This document shows positions 1-10,484 of a stretch of DNA of 64,000 bases, one piece after another. The stretch is from Microbacterium sp. 3J1 (GTDB lineage Bacteria > Actinomycetota > Actinomycetes > Actinomycetales > Microbacteriaceae). The position numbers and the translations under genes are program-made. The stretch spans positions 1 through 64,000 of the forward strand of contig NZ_CDWI01000014.1 in assembly GCF_001049495.1 (NCBI RefSeq), given 5' to 3'. Position 1 is the stretch's first letter; every line of letters begins with the position of its first letter. The notes under the pieces are model-generated. The model searched no databases. It was given only the letters and a program-made list of their open reading frames with translations, and was not told the origin of the DNA.

Positions 1-3000
1 GCCGACAACGCGGCGCCCGGGACGATCGGCACGGCTGCGGATGCGGTCGAAGGGTCCAGGGTGCCGCGCACGGGGGTGCCTGTCACGGTGACGGCGTTCG
101 CCACGGAGCCCGAGTCGACGTCGGACTGCAGCAGGGTGTATGTCGCGAAGGCGGTCGCCTCGGCACCCGGAGCGAGGATCCCGGGTGCGGCCGGGTCCGG
201 CCACCTGATGTCCAGGGGGCTCAGCCCGGCCAGTCCGTCGTCGAACTCGACCTCGCTGATCGTCACGTCGCCGGTGTTGACGACCGAGAAGCGGAACTCC
301 GCCGTGTCGCCCGTGCGACCGGTCGCGCCCGGCGCCAGGGTGCCGCGCTTGGTCGACGTGAGCGCCGGGCCTGCCGCCGCGAGCTCGGTCGTGACCTCGG
401 CGTCCGGCGAAGTGACGTCGATCTCCGCGGCCGTCGACCCGGTGGCGGTGGCGGCGTTGATCACCTCACCGGCATCGACGTCACCTTGGCGCACCGTGTA
501 CTGCGCGGTGGCGGTCACCTCCTGCCCGGGCGCGAGGACGCCGGTCTCGCCGCTCGGCCAGGTGCCGAACACGATGCCGGAGATCCCTTCGAGGTCGTCC
601 GCGATCGCGACGTCGGTGACCGTCGTGTTCCCGACGTTCCGCACGGCGAAAGAGTAGGAGATCGCGTCGCCGAGCACGCCGTCGCCCGAGAGCTGATCGT
701 CCTTCGCGATCTCGAGCGCGGGCGCCCTCGTCTCGGTGCCCAGCGTGATCGTGTCCGATGCCGAGACCGCCGCAGCGGCCGGGGTGACCCCTGTCGCCGT
801 CGCGGTGTTGCGAATTCCCGCGGCGTCCACGTCGGCCTGGGTCACGGTGTACTGCGCAGTCGCGGTCACCGTGGCTCCGGGGGCCAGCGAGCCGGGTGCG
901 GCAGGCCACGCACCGAACGTGATCGCCGACAGCCCCGGCAGCGGGTCGCTCAGCGCGATGCGGTCGATCGTGACCGTGCCGGAGTTCGTCACGGCGAAGG
1001 TGAACACCACGGTGTCGCCGACGGCGAGGTCGTCGTCCTGCGACGCGGTCTTGACGAGCGTGAGTCCGGCAGTCGAGTCGATGGCCACCGTCGCCGGCGC
1101 CGTCGATGTCGCGACCGCGCCCGACGGGGCCGTCCCGCGACCCGTCACCAGGCCGACGATCGATCCCGCATCGACGTCGGCCTGCGTGAGCACGGTCGTG
1201 GCGGTCGCGGTGACCGATCCGCCGGGAGCGAGCACTCCCGCCTGCCCCTGCCACTGGTAGGCCGGCGCAGACGTCCCGGCCAGAGCGTCGGTCAGCGCGG
1301 ACCCCGTCAGCGTCACATTGCCCGTGTTCCGCAGCGTGTACGTCCACGTGACCGTCGATCCCGTGACTGCACCCGCAGGAAGCGAGCCGGCGTTGGTCAC
1401 CGCCACCGACGGCGTCGCCGCCTCCACAGGCACCGAGCTCTGAGGCGACGAGACCGAGACGGGCCCTCCGGGCGCGTCGCCCGTCGCGGAGGCGGTGTTC
1501 AGCACCCGCCCGGCGTCGACGTGCGCCTGGGTGATCTCGAGCGTCGCCGTCGCGGTGACGCTCTGGCCGGGGTCGAGGACGCCCGTGGCCCCCGGCCACT
1601 CGGCCGCGATGTCCGACAGACCCGCCAGCGGGTCGCTGATCACGATGTCGCTCACCGTCACGTTTCCGGTGTTGCGCAGGACGAACGTGTAGGTGATGTC
1701 GTCGCCTAGTCCGGCCTCGGCTGGGAGCGTAGTGCCGGACTTGGTGAGTCGCAGCTCAGAGCGTTGGGCTCCGGTGGCGACCTCGACGGAGTCCGTGGCC
1801 TCCACGCCCGCTCCGGTCGGCGTCGTACCCGTGGCGGTGACGGAGTTCGGGACGGACCCGACGTTGACATCCGCCTGGGTGATCTCGTACACGGCGACGG
1901 CGGTGGCCTGGGCGCCGGGCGCGAGGACGCCGGGGGCGTCCGCATCCGGCCAGGTCACGGTGGGAACCAGGCCGGGGATGCTGTCGGCGAGATCGACGTC
2001 CGTGAGCGTGACGTTGCCGGTGTTGACCACGACGAAGTCGAAGCGGATGTCGTCGCCGGCCTCTCCGTCGTCGACGCCGTCACCGACGACCGTGCCGTCC
2101 TTCGTGACCGAGACGGAACCGGCAGCCGTGATCGGCACCGTGACTTCGGCGTTCTCGGTGATCGTCGCTCCGCCGGGTGCGACGCCGGATCCGCTCACGA
2201 CGTTGTCCACGCCGCCGGCATCGACGTCGGCCTGTGTGAGCGCGTAGGTCGCCGTGGCGGTGACCACCTGGTTCGGGGCGAGCACTCCTTCGGCAGCCGG
2301 CCACGCGAACGTGAGACCCGAGACGGCAGGGTCCAGGTCAGTGAGGGTGACCCCGGTCAACGTCACGTTGCCGGTGTTGCGGAGCGTGAACGCATACCGG
2401 ACGATGTCCCCCGCACGCGCTGCGGTCCCGGCGGGGAGAGCGCCCGTCTTGGTCACCTCGATGTCGGGCGTCTGGGCCGCGGTCTGAGTCACGACTGCAT
2501 CGGACGGGTCGGTGACTCCCGGTCCGGTCGGGGGCGTGCCCGTGGAGCTTGCGGTGTTCGTCACCGAACCCGCGTCGAGGTCTCCTTGGGTGATCCGATG
2601 GGTCGCCGTCGCGACCACGGATTGGCCCGGCTGCAGGGTGCCGTTCGCGCCAGGCCACGGACCGTAGGCGAGCGGACTCAGGCCGGGTGCGGGATCGGAG
2701 ATCGCGACCCCGGTGAGCGTGACGTTCCCGGAGTTCGTGGCCCGGATCGTGTAGGTGATGAGATCGCCGAGCTGGCCGCTTCCGCCGACGGCTGCCGACT
2801 TGGTGGTGAGGATTGCCGGTGCGGCGGCCGCTGTGTCGAGCACGATGTTCTGCGATGTCGCGGAGACGGCGGCGCCCGTCGGAGGGCGGCCGGATGCCGT
2901 CGCGACATCGGCGATCGATCCTGCGTTCACATCGCTCTGGCGCACCTGGTACGTCGCGGTCGCGGTGATGCTCTGATTGGGAGCCAGGGTGCCGGGAGTA

Positions 3001-6000
3001 CCCGAAGCCCATGTGCCGTAGGCGATGGCGGAGAGCCCGCTGTGCGGATCGGTCACCGCCACGCCCGTGAGCGTGACGTTTCCCGCATTGCGCACGGTGT
3101 ACGTGTACGTGATCGTGTCTCCGACCGACCCGGAGCCCGCCGTGTAGGCACCGGACTTCTGGATAGTGATCGCCGGAGCCGAGCTCAGCGGCACCGTTCC
3201 GGACCCTGACGCGGAGGGGGCCTGGCCGCGTGCCGGAGCGCCTGTCGCCGTCGCGGTGTTCGCGATCGATCCCGCGTCCACGTCCGTCTGTCGAACGGTC
3301 GAGGTGGCCGTGGCGGTCACCGACTGTCCGGGAAGAAGCACCCCGTCGGTGCCGCTCGGCCAGGTGCCGTAGGTGAGCGCGCTGATGCCGGGCAGGGAGT
3401 CCGACGCGGTCACCCCCGAGAGCGTGACGTTGCCGGTGTTGCGGATCGTCACAGTCCAGGTCACGGTCTCCCCCGCCACCCCCGTGGCACCCGACGGCAG
3501 GGCCCCTGACTTCACGACCTGCAGGCGCGGATCGCTCGCAGCCGTCGGGGTCGTCACGGTGCCGGATGCCGCGCTGACCCGCGTGTCGTTGGGCGCGAGC
3601 GCGCTTCCCGTCGCGACGTTCACGAGAGCACCCGCGTCGACGTCGGCCTGAGTGAGCGTGCGGCTCGCCGTGGCGACGACCTGCGCCCCGGGGGCGAGCA
3701 CTCCGGCGGCTCCCGGCCAGGCGTAGACGAACGGTGTGAGGCCGGGGAGCGGATCCGTGACCTGGACACCGCTGAGTGTGACGTTACCGGTGTTCGTCAC
3801 CCGCACGGTGTAGTCGACGACGTCGCCGACGGCGCCGGTTCCCCCGACGGAGGCGGACTTGACGGTCGTCAGGCCAGGACCGGCGGCGACCGTCGCGAGC
3901 GTGACCGTCGGGGAGTCCGCGCCGACAGGGGGTCCGGTGGGCGGGGCGCCGGTCACGCGGGCATTGTTGCGCACCGACCCCGAGTCGACGTCGGCCTGGG
4001 TGACCGTGTACGTGGCTGTGCCGACGACCTGCTCGCCGGGAGCGAGCGTTCCGGGTGTGGCCGGCCATGTCAGCGCGATCGGGCTGAGCCCCGCGTGCGG
4101 GTCGACGACATCGACGCCGGTCAGGGTCACGTTGCCCGCGTTGCGCGCCGTGAAGGTGTACGTGATGACGCTGCCGACCGCGCCGGTGCCCTGCGTGTAG
4201 GCACCGGTCTTGCCGAGAGTGAGCAGCGGACCGGCGATCAACGGCAGCGTGGCGGCCGCCGTCGCCTGCACCGGGGCTCCGGAGGGCGGGGTGCCGGTCG
4301 CGGTGGCGGTGTTGGCGACCGACCCGGCATCCACGTCGGCCTGCGTCAGGGCGCGGGTGGCCGTGGCCGTCGTGCTCTGCCCGGGCTGAAGGGTTCCCGA
4401 TGGACCCGGCCAGGCCGAGAATGCGATCGCTGAGAGGCCCGGCAGTGGGTCGCTGAGACCGATGCCGGTGAGGGTGACGTTGCCGGGGTTGCGCACGGTG
4501 AAGCTGTACGTCACGACGTCGCCTGCGCGGCCGGTCGCGCCGGGCGCCAGGCTCGCGGTCTTGTCGAGGGTCACTCGCGGTGCGGCAGCGGCCGTCGCGG
4601 TCTCCACCTCGGGCGAGGAGTCGGCGATCGAGCCACCACCCGGCGCGGTGGCCGTGGCCGAGGCCGTGTTGCGGATCGCGCCGGTGTTCACGTCCGCCTG
4701 GGTGATGACATAGGTCGCGCGGGCGGTCGCCGCCTGCCCCGGGGCGAGCACGCCCGCCGTCGCCGGCCACGACACCGCGAGCGCCGAGAGCCCGGGCAGC
4801 GGGTCGCTGATCGTCACGCCGGTGAGTGTCTGGTTTCCGGTGTTCTCTGCGCGGATCGTGTAGGTGATGACGTCGCCGACGCGATTGCCTGCACCCGCGC
4901 TGGCGCTCTTCGTCACCGTGAGCGCGGGCGCGGGGGTGACCGTCGGCACGACGGCCACGCCTGAGGTCGCACTCACGACGGCGCCGACGGGTGGACGACC
5001 GCTGACGGTGGCGGTGTTGCGCACCGATCCGGCATCGACATCCGCCTGGCGCACGGTGTAGGTGGCCGTTCCCGTCGCGGTCTGTCCCGGGGCGAGCGTG
5101 CTCGCCGCGCCCGGCCAGGTGATCGTCGGGGTGCCGAGACCGGCGAGATCGTCGGTGAGGGCGATGCCGTTGAGGGTGACGTTGCCGGAGTTGCGGATGC
5201 TGAAGGCGAACGTGATCACGCTGCCCACCCCGCCGGTCCCACTCGTGACCGACCCGGTCTTGGCGACGGCGATCGAGGGCACGGGCGCGATGCGCACGGT
5301 CGACGGGGCGGTCGACGTCACTGCGGCGCCTCGGGGCGGCGCGCCCGTCGCGGTCGCCGTGTTCACGACCGATCCCGCGTCCACGTCCGACTGCCGCACT
5401 GTGTACGTCGCGGTTCCCGCGACGCTCTCGCCCGGCTGCAGGACTCCGCTCGCACCGGTCCACCCGGACAGCGCGACCGGTGTCGCACCGATGAGCGGGT
5501 CCACGAGCGAGACCCCCGAGAGGGTGACGTTGCCCGAGTTGCGTACGGTGAACGCGTAGCTGATGGTGTCGCCCGCGGCGCCGGAGCCGTTCAGGGTGCC
5601 GACCTTGGAGACCGCCAGAGACGGCGCACTCGCCACCGTCGGGGTCGTGACGACTCCGGACGCCGCAGACACGCTCGAGCCGCCTCCCGACCCGGTCGCG
5701 GACGCCGTGTTGGTGATCGCCCCGGCGTTCACGTCCGCCTGCGTGACGGTGTATGCCGCCGTCGCGACCACAGACGCCCCGGGTGCGAGCGTCCCGGATG
5801 CGCCGGGCCAGTCGTACTGGAGCTCACCGAGTCCCGCGAGCGGATCGGCGATACGTATGCCGGTGAGAGTGACGTTGCCGGTGTTGCTCGCGCGGAAGCT
5901 GTAGGTGATGATGCTGCCGACTCCCCCGCCTCCCCCCGAGGCCGTCTTCGTGATCGCGATCCCCGGTGCCGCCGCGACCGTCGCAACCGTCACCTCGCCG

Positions 6001-9000
6001 GAGGAGGCGTCGATGGCGGGGCCGGTCGGCGGCGTGCCGCGCACGCTCGCAGTGTTGCGCACAGCGCCGGAATCGACGTCGGACTGCCGCACGGTGTAGG
6101 TCGCCGTGGCGGTCACCGTCTGATTCGGCTGCAGCGTCCCCGCGGTGCCGGGCCACGTGTAGGTCAGCGCCGAGAGGCCTTCGTGCGGGTCGCTGATGGC
6201 CACGCCGGTCAGCGTCACGTTCCCCGTGTTGCGGGCCGAGAAGGAGTAGGTGACGGTGCTGCCGACGGAGCCGTTGCCCTCGGTCAGCGCGCCGGTCTTC
6301 GAGATCACGATGCCCGGGGCGGAGGCGAGTGAGACCGTCGCCGGCGCCGTGCTGGTCACGGCGGCCCCGCTCGGCGGCGTTCCCGTGCCGGTCGCGGTGT
6401 TGCTGACGGCTCCCGAGTTCACGTCGGTCTGGGTGATGACCGAGGCGGCGGTCGCGGTCACCGTCTGCCCGGGCTGGAGCACGCCCGTCGTGCCACTGGG
6501 CCAGGTTCCGTAGGTCGGGGCCGAGATGCCCGGCAGCGAATCCGTGACGGAGACCCCGCTCAGTGTGACGTTCCCGGCGTTCCGGAGTGTGATCGACCAG
6601 ACGATCGTGTCGCCCGCACGTCCCGAGGAGCCGCTCTGAAGCGCACCGCTCTTCGTCGTCACGATGCCGGCCGACGCAGGCACGGTGTTCGTCGTGACAG
6701 TGCCGGAGGTGCTCGTCACGGGGGTGGCGCCGTAGGACGCGGTCGACGACGCGACGTTGCGCACCGAACCGGCGTTCACATCCGCCTGCCGGATCGTGTA
6801 CGTGGCCGTGCCGGTGACGGTCTGTCCCGGCGCGAGGGTGCCGCCGGTCCCCGGCCAGCTGTAGGCGAAGGCCGACAGACCGGCCAGCGTGTCCGAGATC
6901 GCGACGCCGGTGAGCGTCACGTTGCCCGTGTTCGTGGTGCGGACGGTATAGGTCACGACGTCGCCCACAGCGGCGCTGCCCGAGACCGTCGCGGTCTTGG
7001 TGGTCGTGCTCGCGGGCGCCGCCGCGACCGTGTTCACCCGGGTGGTCGGCGAGGTGCCCGCGACGGATGAACCGCCGGGCGTGCGTGCCGACGCGGTGGC
7101 GGTGTTGGTCACCGCACCGGCGTCGACGTCGGCTTGACGGATGGTGTACGTCGCTCGGCCCTGCACCGTCTGCCCGGGGGCGAGGGTTCCGGCAGTGCCC
7201 GGCCAGCTGTAGGTGATCGCCGAGAGGCCCGCGAGCGGGTCGGCGATCGCGACCTGCGTCAGAGTCACGTTGCCGTTGTTGGTCGCCGAGAACGAGTAGG
7301 TGACGGTGCTGCCGACGCCGCCCGTGCCGGCCGTCACCGACCCCGACTTCAAGACGGCGAGTGCGCCGCTCGGGCTGACGGGCAGCGTGAACGACCGCGC
7401 CTGGCTCACGCGCGCACCGCTCGGCGGCAGGGCGGTCGCCGTCGCCGTGTTGGCGACGGCGCCGGCATCCAGATCGGTCTGCGTCAACGTATAGGTGGCC
7501 ACCGCGGTCACGGCCTGTCCGGGCGCGAGCACTCCGGGCGTTCCGGGCCAGGTGTAGGTGAGGCCCGAGAGGCCCGGCAGCGGGTCGGCGATGGCCGTCT
7601 GGGTGAGCGTGACGTTGCCGCTGTTGACGAGACGGAACGAGTAGGTGACGACATCACCGGCGCGGCCGGTGCTTCCCGGGGCGAGCGCACCGGTCTTGGT
7701 CAGGGTCACGGCGGGCGCAGACGCGGCGGTCGAGACGACCGACTGGCTCGTCGGCACCGTGAGCGTGGCGCCCGCGGGAGTCCTCGCCGTTCCTGTGGCC
7801 GTGTTCCGCACGGCGCCCACATCGACGTCCGCCTGGGCGATCGTGTATGTCGCCGTCGCCGTGACGGACTGCCCCGGGGCGAGGGTCCCGGCGACGCCCG
7901 GCCATGCGTAGTTGAGAGTCGACAATCCCGGAAGCGGATCCGTGAACGCCACGCTCGTGAGCGTCGTGTTGCCGGAGTTGCGTGCGGTGAAGGTGTAGGT
8001 GATGGTGCTGCCCACCCCGCCGGTGCCCTGAGTGACGGATCCCGACTTCGTCGTCGTGAGCCCGGGTGCGGAGGCGATGGTGGGGACGGTGACCTGTGGG
8101 GAGGAACCGGAGACCGTGGCGCCGCCCGGTGTACGGGCGGTGGCTGTGGCGGTGTTGCGGACGCTGCCTGCATCCACATCCGCCTGGGTGATCGTGTAGA
8201 AGGCGGTCGCTGTCGCTGCCTGGCCCACGGGGATGACCCCGGCTGTCGTGGTGGGCCAGGTGATCACCGGAGGCGAGAGGCCGGGCAGCGGATCGACGAG
8301 CGACGCATTGGCGAGCGTCACGTTGCCGGTGTTGCGGATGGTGAACGTGTAGTTGATGCGATCGCCCACACGACCGGTCGCGCCGCTCGCCAGTGCACCC
8401 GTCTTGGTGACGGTGACGGTTCCCGCCGCCGCGATCGGAGTCACGCGGTTGGCCGATCCGGACGGCCGGATGCCGCCGTCGTCGTCTGCGGCGCTGACCG
8501 TCGCCGTGTTCGCCACCGCACCGGCATCCACGTCGCTCTGAGTGAGGGTGTACGTCGCCGTGGCGCTGACCGACTGCCCTGCGGTGAGGGTCCCCGCTGT
8601 TCCCGGCCAGGCTCCGAAGGTGATCGGGGAGAGTCCGACGAGCGGGTCGGTGATGACGATGTCGGTCAGCGTCGACTGGCCGGTGTTCGTCACGGTGAAC
8701 GTGTAGACGACGACGTCCCCCGCCCGGCCGGTTCCTCCCGGAGCAAGAGCGCTCGTCTTGGAGAGGCTGATGGCGCTGAGCAGCACCGTCGTGCTGTCGC
8801 TGTCCTGCGCGAGGAAGTCCCCGACCGCCGTCCGCGCGGTCGCATCGGCGGTCGAGACGTACCCGGTGGCCGACGGAGCGGTGGCCGTGCACGTGTAGGT
8901 CGTCGTCTGCAGCGGTGCCAGCGTCACTGCGCCGAGATTGCGGGCGCAGTTCGCCTGATCGTCGGTGATTACGATGTTGCGCAGCGTGCCGGCGCCGGTG

Positions 9001-10301
9001 TTCGTGATTCGGACGGTGAAGGTGGCGAGCTCGCCGGACGTCCGGGACTGGGTGTCGGCGGTGCCGTTGAAGGTCTTGACGATCTGCAGACCGGCGGTCG
9101 GAACCGACAGCATGGCGTTCCGCAGCAGATACGAATCACCCGAGGTTCCCAGACGGAGGTTGACCGTCGAGTCCCCCGCCACGACGTTCGGCAGACCGAC
9201 GGTCGCGACGTCGACGTTCTGATTGGTGAACGCGGTGCCCGTGGTCCCGGCGTACCGCACCGAGCCGACCGCACGCGAGATGCCGACGTTGCCCGACGCG
9301 CCTGCCGCGTTCGGTATCTCCGAGTAGGTCGTCGAGCCGCCCCTCGAGTACGAGGCGGAGTCTCCGGTGATGTTGCGGTCGCCCTCGAAGAGGGTGAAGC
9401 CCGCGCGCGTTCCGGCGGCGACGGCGGTGAAGCCGTTGAACGCGACCGTGAGGTCCGCGTCGTTCGCGCCCTGACGAACGTGGCCCTCGTAATAGATGAT
9501 GTTGTGCGGCACCGACGCCGGGTTGTCGGGGATGAAGGTGCCGTAGTCGTAGACGACGTTGATCGACCAGCCCGCGTAGCAGCCCGCCCCCGTCGGGGTC
9601 CAGATGTTGCCCGCGGAGATCGAGATCTCTGACCCGGTCGTGACGGAGGCGAAGGCCGAGGTCACGTCGGCGCTGCCGGAATAGTAGAGCGCGGTCGCCT
9701 GCGACGCAGGGTCCTGCAGCATGCTCTGCGGGGAGACGTTGATGATGGGGCCCCCGCCGACCTTCACCTGCACGGCGCGGGAGGTGTACCCGGTGGCGCT
9801 TCCCGTCGGCATCGTCGCCACACCTCGCGCGGCGGAGTACTGCGAGCAGAGACGGCGCGTGTCGCCCGTGTAGACGCCCGTGTTGGCGCTCCACGTGAGG
9901 AAGGCCTTGACCACGGTCGCCCCCGCGGGGATCGTCATCGTCGCGCTGCTCGAGTTCGACGTGAATCCGGAGACGGCATTTGTCTGGGTCATGACGAAGT
10001 TGTCGTTGACGTTCGCGGTGTTGGCGTTCGACGCCGCATGCAGCTCGGTGCAGGTGCCGTTGGCGGTCGTACCGGTCGTGGCCGTGCAGCCGAGCACGCC
10101 GTTTCCGGCCATGATGAAGTCGCCGTTGACGTTCGCCTGGTAGTTCGGCGTCGTGCCGGAGTTGGTGCCCCACTGCACGACGGCGGCCTCAGCGGCCTGC
10201 GGAGCGCCGAGCGTGAAGCCGGCGGCGATCACGGCGATGGCGGTGGTCATGGCGATGGCGGACCTTCGCCACCCACGCCGAACACCGCCTCCCCCGCGCA
10301 T
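1..10301 (-). CDS. giant secreted DUF11-repeat protein, 3' end beyond the window
   Basis: This frame is open from the ATG at 10301 to the left edge, giving about 3433 codons with no stop, so the C-terminus is missing. A GAGGGGGG ribosome site precedes the ATG. Residues 1 to about 39 are a signal peptide: an Arg-rich start, a hydrophobic core and an AEA-type cleavage site. A non-repetitive domain of about 380 residues follows, with few repeats, several Cys and many Thr/Asn. From about residue 420 there is one divergent repeat, then about 25 repeats of roughly 117 residues. Each repeat has FTVTNTGNVTLTGV-like and DPLPGLS-like strands, a WPGxxGxLxPGQ turn and a TQADVDAGxVxNTATA-like end. These match the DUF11 / conserved-repeat Ig-like family of surface proteins. 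An extended surface or adhesion role is inferred. Any LPXTG signal or C-terminal membrane anchor would lie outside the window. Confidence 0.88.
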   Translation of the reverse strand, partial: MRGGGGVRRGWRRSAIAMTTAIAVIAAGFTLGAPQAAEAAVVQWGTNSGTTPNYQANVNGDFIMAGNGVLGCTATTGTTANGTCTELHAASNANTANVNDNFVMTQTNAVSGFTSNSSSATMTIPAGATVVKAFLTWSANTGVYTGDTRRLCSQYSAARGVATMPTGSATGYTSRAVQVKVGGGPIINVSPQSMLQDPASQATALYYSGSADVTSAFASVTTGSEISISAGNIWTPTGAGCYAGWSINVVYDYGTFIPDNPASVPHNIIYYEGHVRQGANDADLTVAFNGFTAVAAGTRAGFTLFEGDRNITGDSASYSRGGSTTYSEIPNAAGASGNVGISRAVGSVRYAGTTGTAFTNQNVDVATVGLPNVVAGDSTVNLRLGTSGDSYLLRNAMLSVPTAGLQIVKTFNGTADTQSRTSGELATFTVRITNTGAGTLRNIVITDDQANCARNLGAVTLAPLQTTTYTCTATAPSATGYVSTADATARTAVGDFLAQDSDSTTVLLSAISLSKTSALAPGGTGRAGDVVVYTFTVTNTGQSTLTDIVITDPLVGLSPITFGAWPGTAGTLTAGQSVSATATYTLTQSDVDAGAVANTATVSAADDDGGIRPSGSANRVTPIAAAGTVTVTKTGALASGATGRVGDRINYTFTIRNTGNVTLANASLVDPLPGLSPPVITWPTTTAGVIPVGQAATATAFYTITQADVDAGSVRNTATATARTPGGATVSGSSPQVTVPTIASAPGLTTTKSGSVTQGTGGVGSTITYTFTARNSGNTTLTSVAFTDPLPGLSTLNYAWPGVAGTLAPGQSVTATATYTIAQADVDVGAVRNTATGTARTPAGATLTVPTSQSVVSTAASAPAVTLTKTGALAPGSTGRAGDVVTYSFRLVNSGNVTLTQTAIADPLPGLSGLTYTWPGTPGVLAPGQAVTAVATYTLTQTDLDAGAVANTATATALPPSGARVSQARSFTLPVSPSGALAVLKSGSVTAGTGGVGSTVTYSFSATNNGNVTLTQVAIADPLAGLSAITYSWPGTAGTLAPGQTVQGRATYTIRQADVDAGAVTNTATASARTPGGSSVAGTSPTTRVNTVAAAPASTTTKTATVSGSAAVGDVVTYTVRTTNTGNVTLTGVAISDTLAGLSAFAYSWPGTGGTLAPGQTVTGTATYTIRQADVNAGSVRNVASSTASYGATPVTSTSGTVTTNTVPASAGIVTTKSGALQSGSSGRAGDTIVWSITLRNAGNVTLSGVSVTDSLPGISAPTYGTWPSGTTGVLQPGQTVTATAASVITQTDVNSGAVSNTATGTGTPPSGAAVTSTAPATVSLASAPGIVISKTGALTEGNGSVGSTVTYSFSARNTGNVTLTGVAISDPHEGLSALTYTWPGTAGTLQPNQTVTATATYTVRQSDVDSGAVRNTASVRGTPPTGPAIDASSGEVTVATVAAAPGIAITKTASGGGGGVGSIITYSFRASNTGNVTLTGIRIADPLAGLGELQYDWPGASGTLAPGASVVATAAYTVTQADVNAGAITNTASATGSGGGSSVSAASGVVTTPTVASAPSLAVSKVGTLNGSGAAGDTISYAFTVRNSGNVTLSGVSLVDPLIGATPVALSGWTGASGVLQPGESVAGTATYTVRQSDVDAGSVVNTATATGAPPRGAAVTSTAPSTVRIAPVPSIAVAKTGSVTSGTGGVGSVITFAFSIRNSGNVTLNGIALTDDLAGLGTPTITWPGAASTLAPGQTATGTATYTVRQADVDAGSVRNTATVSGRPPVGAVVSATSGVAVVPTVTPAPALTVTKSASAGAGNRVGDVITYTIRAENTGNQTLTGVTISDPLPGLSALAVSWPATAGVLAPGQAATARATYVITQADVNTGAIRNTASATATAPGGGSIADSSPEVETATAAAAPRVTLDKTASLAPGATGRAGDVVTYSFTVRNPGNVTLTGIGLSDPLPGLSAIAFSAWPGPSGTLQPGQSTTATATRALTQADVDAGSVANTATATGTPPSGAPVQATAAATLPLIAGPLLTLGKTGAYTQGTGAVGSVITYTFTARNAGNVTLTGVDVVDPHAGLSPIALTWPATPGTLAPGEQVVGTATYTVTQADVDSGSVRNNARVTGAPPTGPPVGADSPTVTLATVAAGPGLTTVKSASVGGTGAVGDVVDYTVRVTNTGNVTLSGVQVTDPLPGLTPFVYAWPGAAGVLAPGAQVVATASRTLTQADVDAGALVNVATGSALAPNDTRVSAASGTVTTPTAASDPRLQVVKSGALPSGATGVAGETVTWTVTIRNTGNVTLSGVTASDSLPGISALTYGTWPSGTDGVLLPGQSVTATATSTVRQTDVDAGSIANTATATGAPARGQAPSASGSGTVPLSSAPAITIQKSGAYTAGSGSVGDTITYTYTVRNAGNVTLTGVAVTDPHSGLSAIAYGTWASGTPGTLAPNQSITATATYQVRQSDVNAGSIADVATASGRPPTGAAVSATSQNIVLDTAAAAPAILTTKSAAVGGSGQLGDLITYTIRATNSGNVTLTGVAISDPAPGLSPLAYGPWPGANGTLQPGQSVVATATHRITQGDLDAGSVTNTASSTGTPPTGPGVTDPSDAVVTQTAAQTPDIEVTKTGALPAGTAARAGDIVRYAFTLRNTGNVTLTGVTLTDLDPAVSGLTFAWPAAEGVLAPNQVVTATATYALTQADVDAGGVDNVVSGSGVAPGGATITENAEVTVPITAAGSVSVTKDGTVVGDGVDDGEAGDDIRFDFVVVNTGNVTLTDVDLADSIPGLVPTVTWPDADAPGVLAPGAQATAVAVYEITQADVNVGSVPNSVTATGTTPTGAGVEATDSVEVATGAQRSELRLTKSGTTLPAEAGLGDDITYTFVLRNTGNVTVSDIVISDPLAGLSDIAAEWPGATGVLDPGQSVTATATLEITQAHVDAGRVLNTASATGDAPGGPVSVSSPQSSVPVEAATPSVAVTNAGSLPAGAVTGSTVTWTYTLRNTGNVTLTGSALTDALAGTSAPAYQWQGQAGVLAPGGSVTATATTVLTQADVDAGSIVGLVTGRGTAPSGAVATSTAPATVAIDSTAGLTLVKTASQDDDLAVGDTVVFTFAVTNSGTVTIDRIALSDPLPGLSAITFGAWPAAPGSLAPGATVTATAQYTVTQADVDAAGIRNTATATGVTPAAAAVSASDTITLGTETRAPALEIAKDDQLSGDGVLGDAISYSFAVRNVGNTTVTDVAIADDLEGISGIVFGTWPSGETGVLAPGQEVTATAQYTVRQGDVDAGEVINAATATGSTAAEIDVTSPDAEVTTELAAAGPALTSTKRGTLAPGATGRTGDTAEFRFSVVNTGDVTISEVEFDDGLAGLSPLDIRWPDPAAPGILAPGAEATAFATYTLLQSDVDSGSVANAVTVTGTPVRGTLDPSTASAAVPIVPGAALS
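100..9060. repeat. tandem array of about 25 units of roughly 350 bp coding for DUF11 domains
   Basis: The segment coding for the (T/S)QxDxDxG motif recurs at about positions 115, 475, 830, 1180, 1520, 1870, 2230, 2580, 2935, 3285, 3640, 3990, 4340, 4690, 5040, 5390, 5740, 6080, 6425, 6780, 7130, 7480, 7825, 8185 and 8530. The mean period is close to 350 bp. Units are divergent at the DNA level but clearly homologous. The array lies wholly within the giant gene and continues past the left edge. Confidence 0.85.
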
Positions 10302-10463
10302 GATCCACCCCCCTCAGAGCGACGTCTCCCTCTCCCCGGGAGGACGTTTCACCCACCCTAGGCGAACTCATAGGTGGTGGCAATGGTGCGGATGTGACCA
10401 ATGGGACGTATCGCGAAGACGGCGTCCGCTATCGGAACAGTTCGGCTTGCCGGGGGCTCTGCG

Positions 10464-10484
10464 GGCGTCAGGCGTCAGGCGTCA
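10464..10484. repeat. three tandem copies of the heptamer GGCGTCA
   Basis: Three perfect head-to-tail 7-bp copies end exactly on the stop codon of the lipoprotein gene. They lie in the 180-bp gap that must hold the promoter of the giant repeat gene. The rest of that gap shows nothing else I can name. Confidence 0.7.

Noticed and set aside
100..9060. Regular repeats that might suggest a CRISPR array
   Set aside because: The period is about 350 bp, units are degenerate and coding, and no cas genes are present.
7134..9632. Open frame of about 830 codons on the plus strand
   Set aside because: Antisense to the DUF11 array; Arg/Gly-rich low-complexity product.
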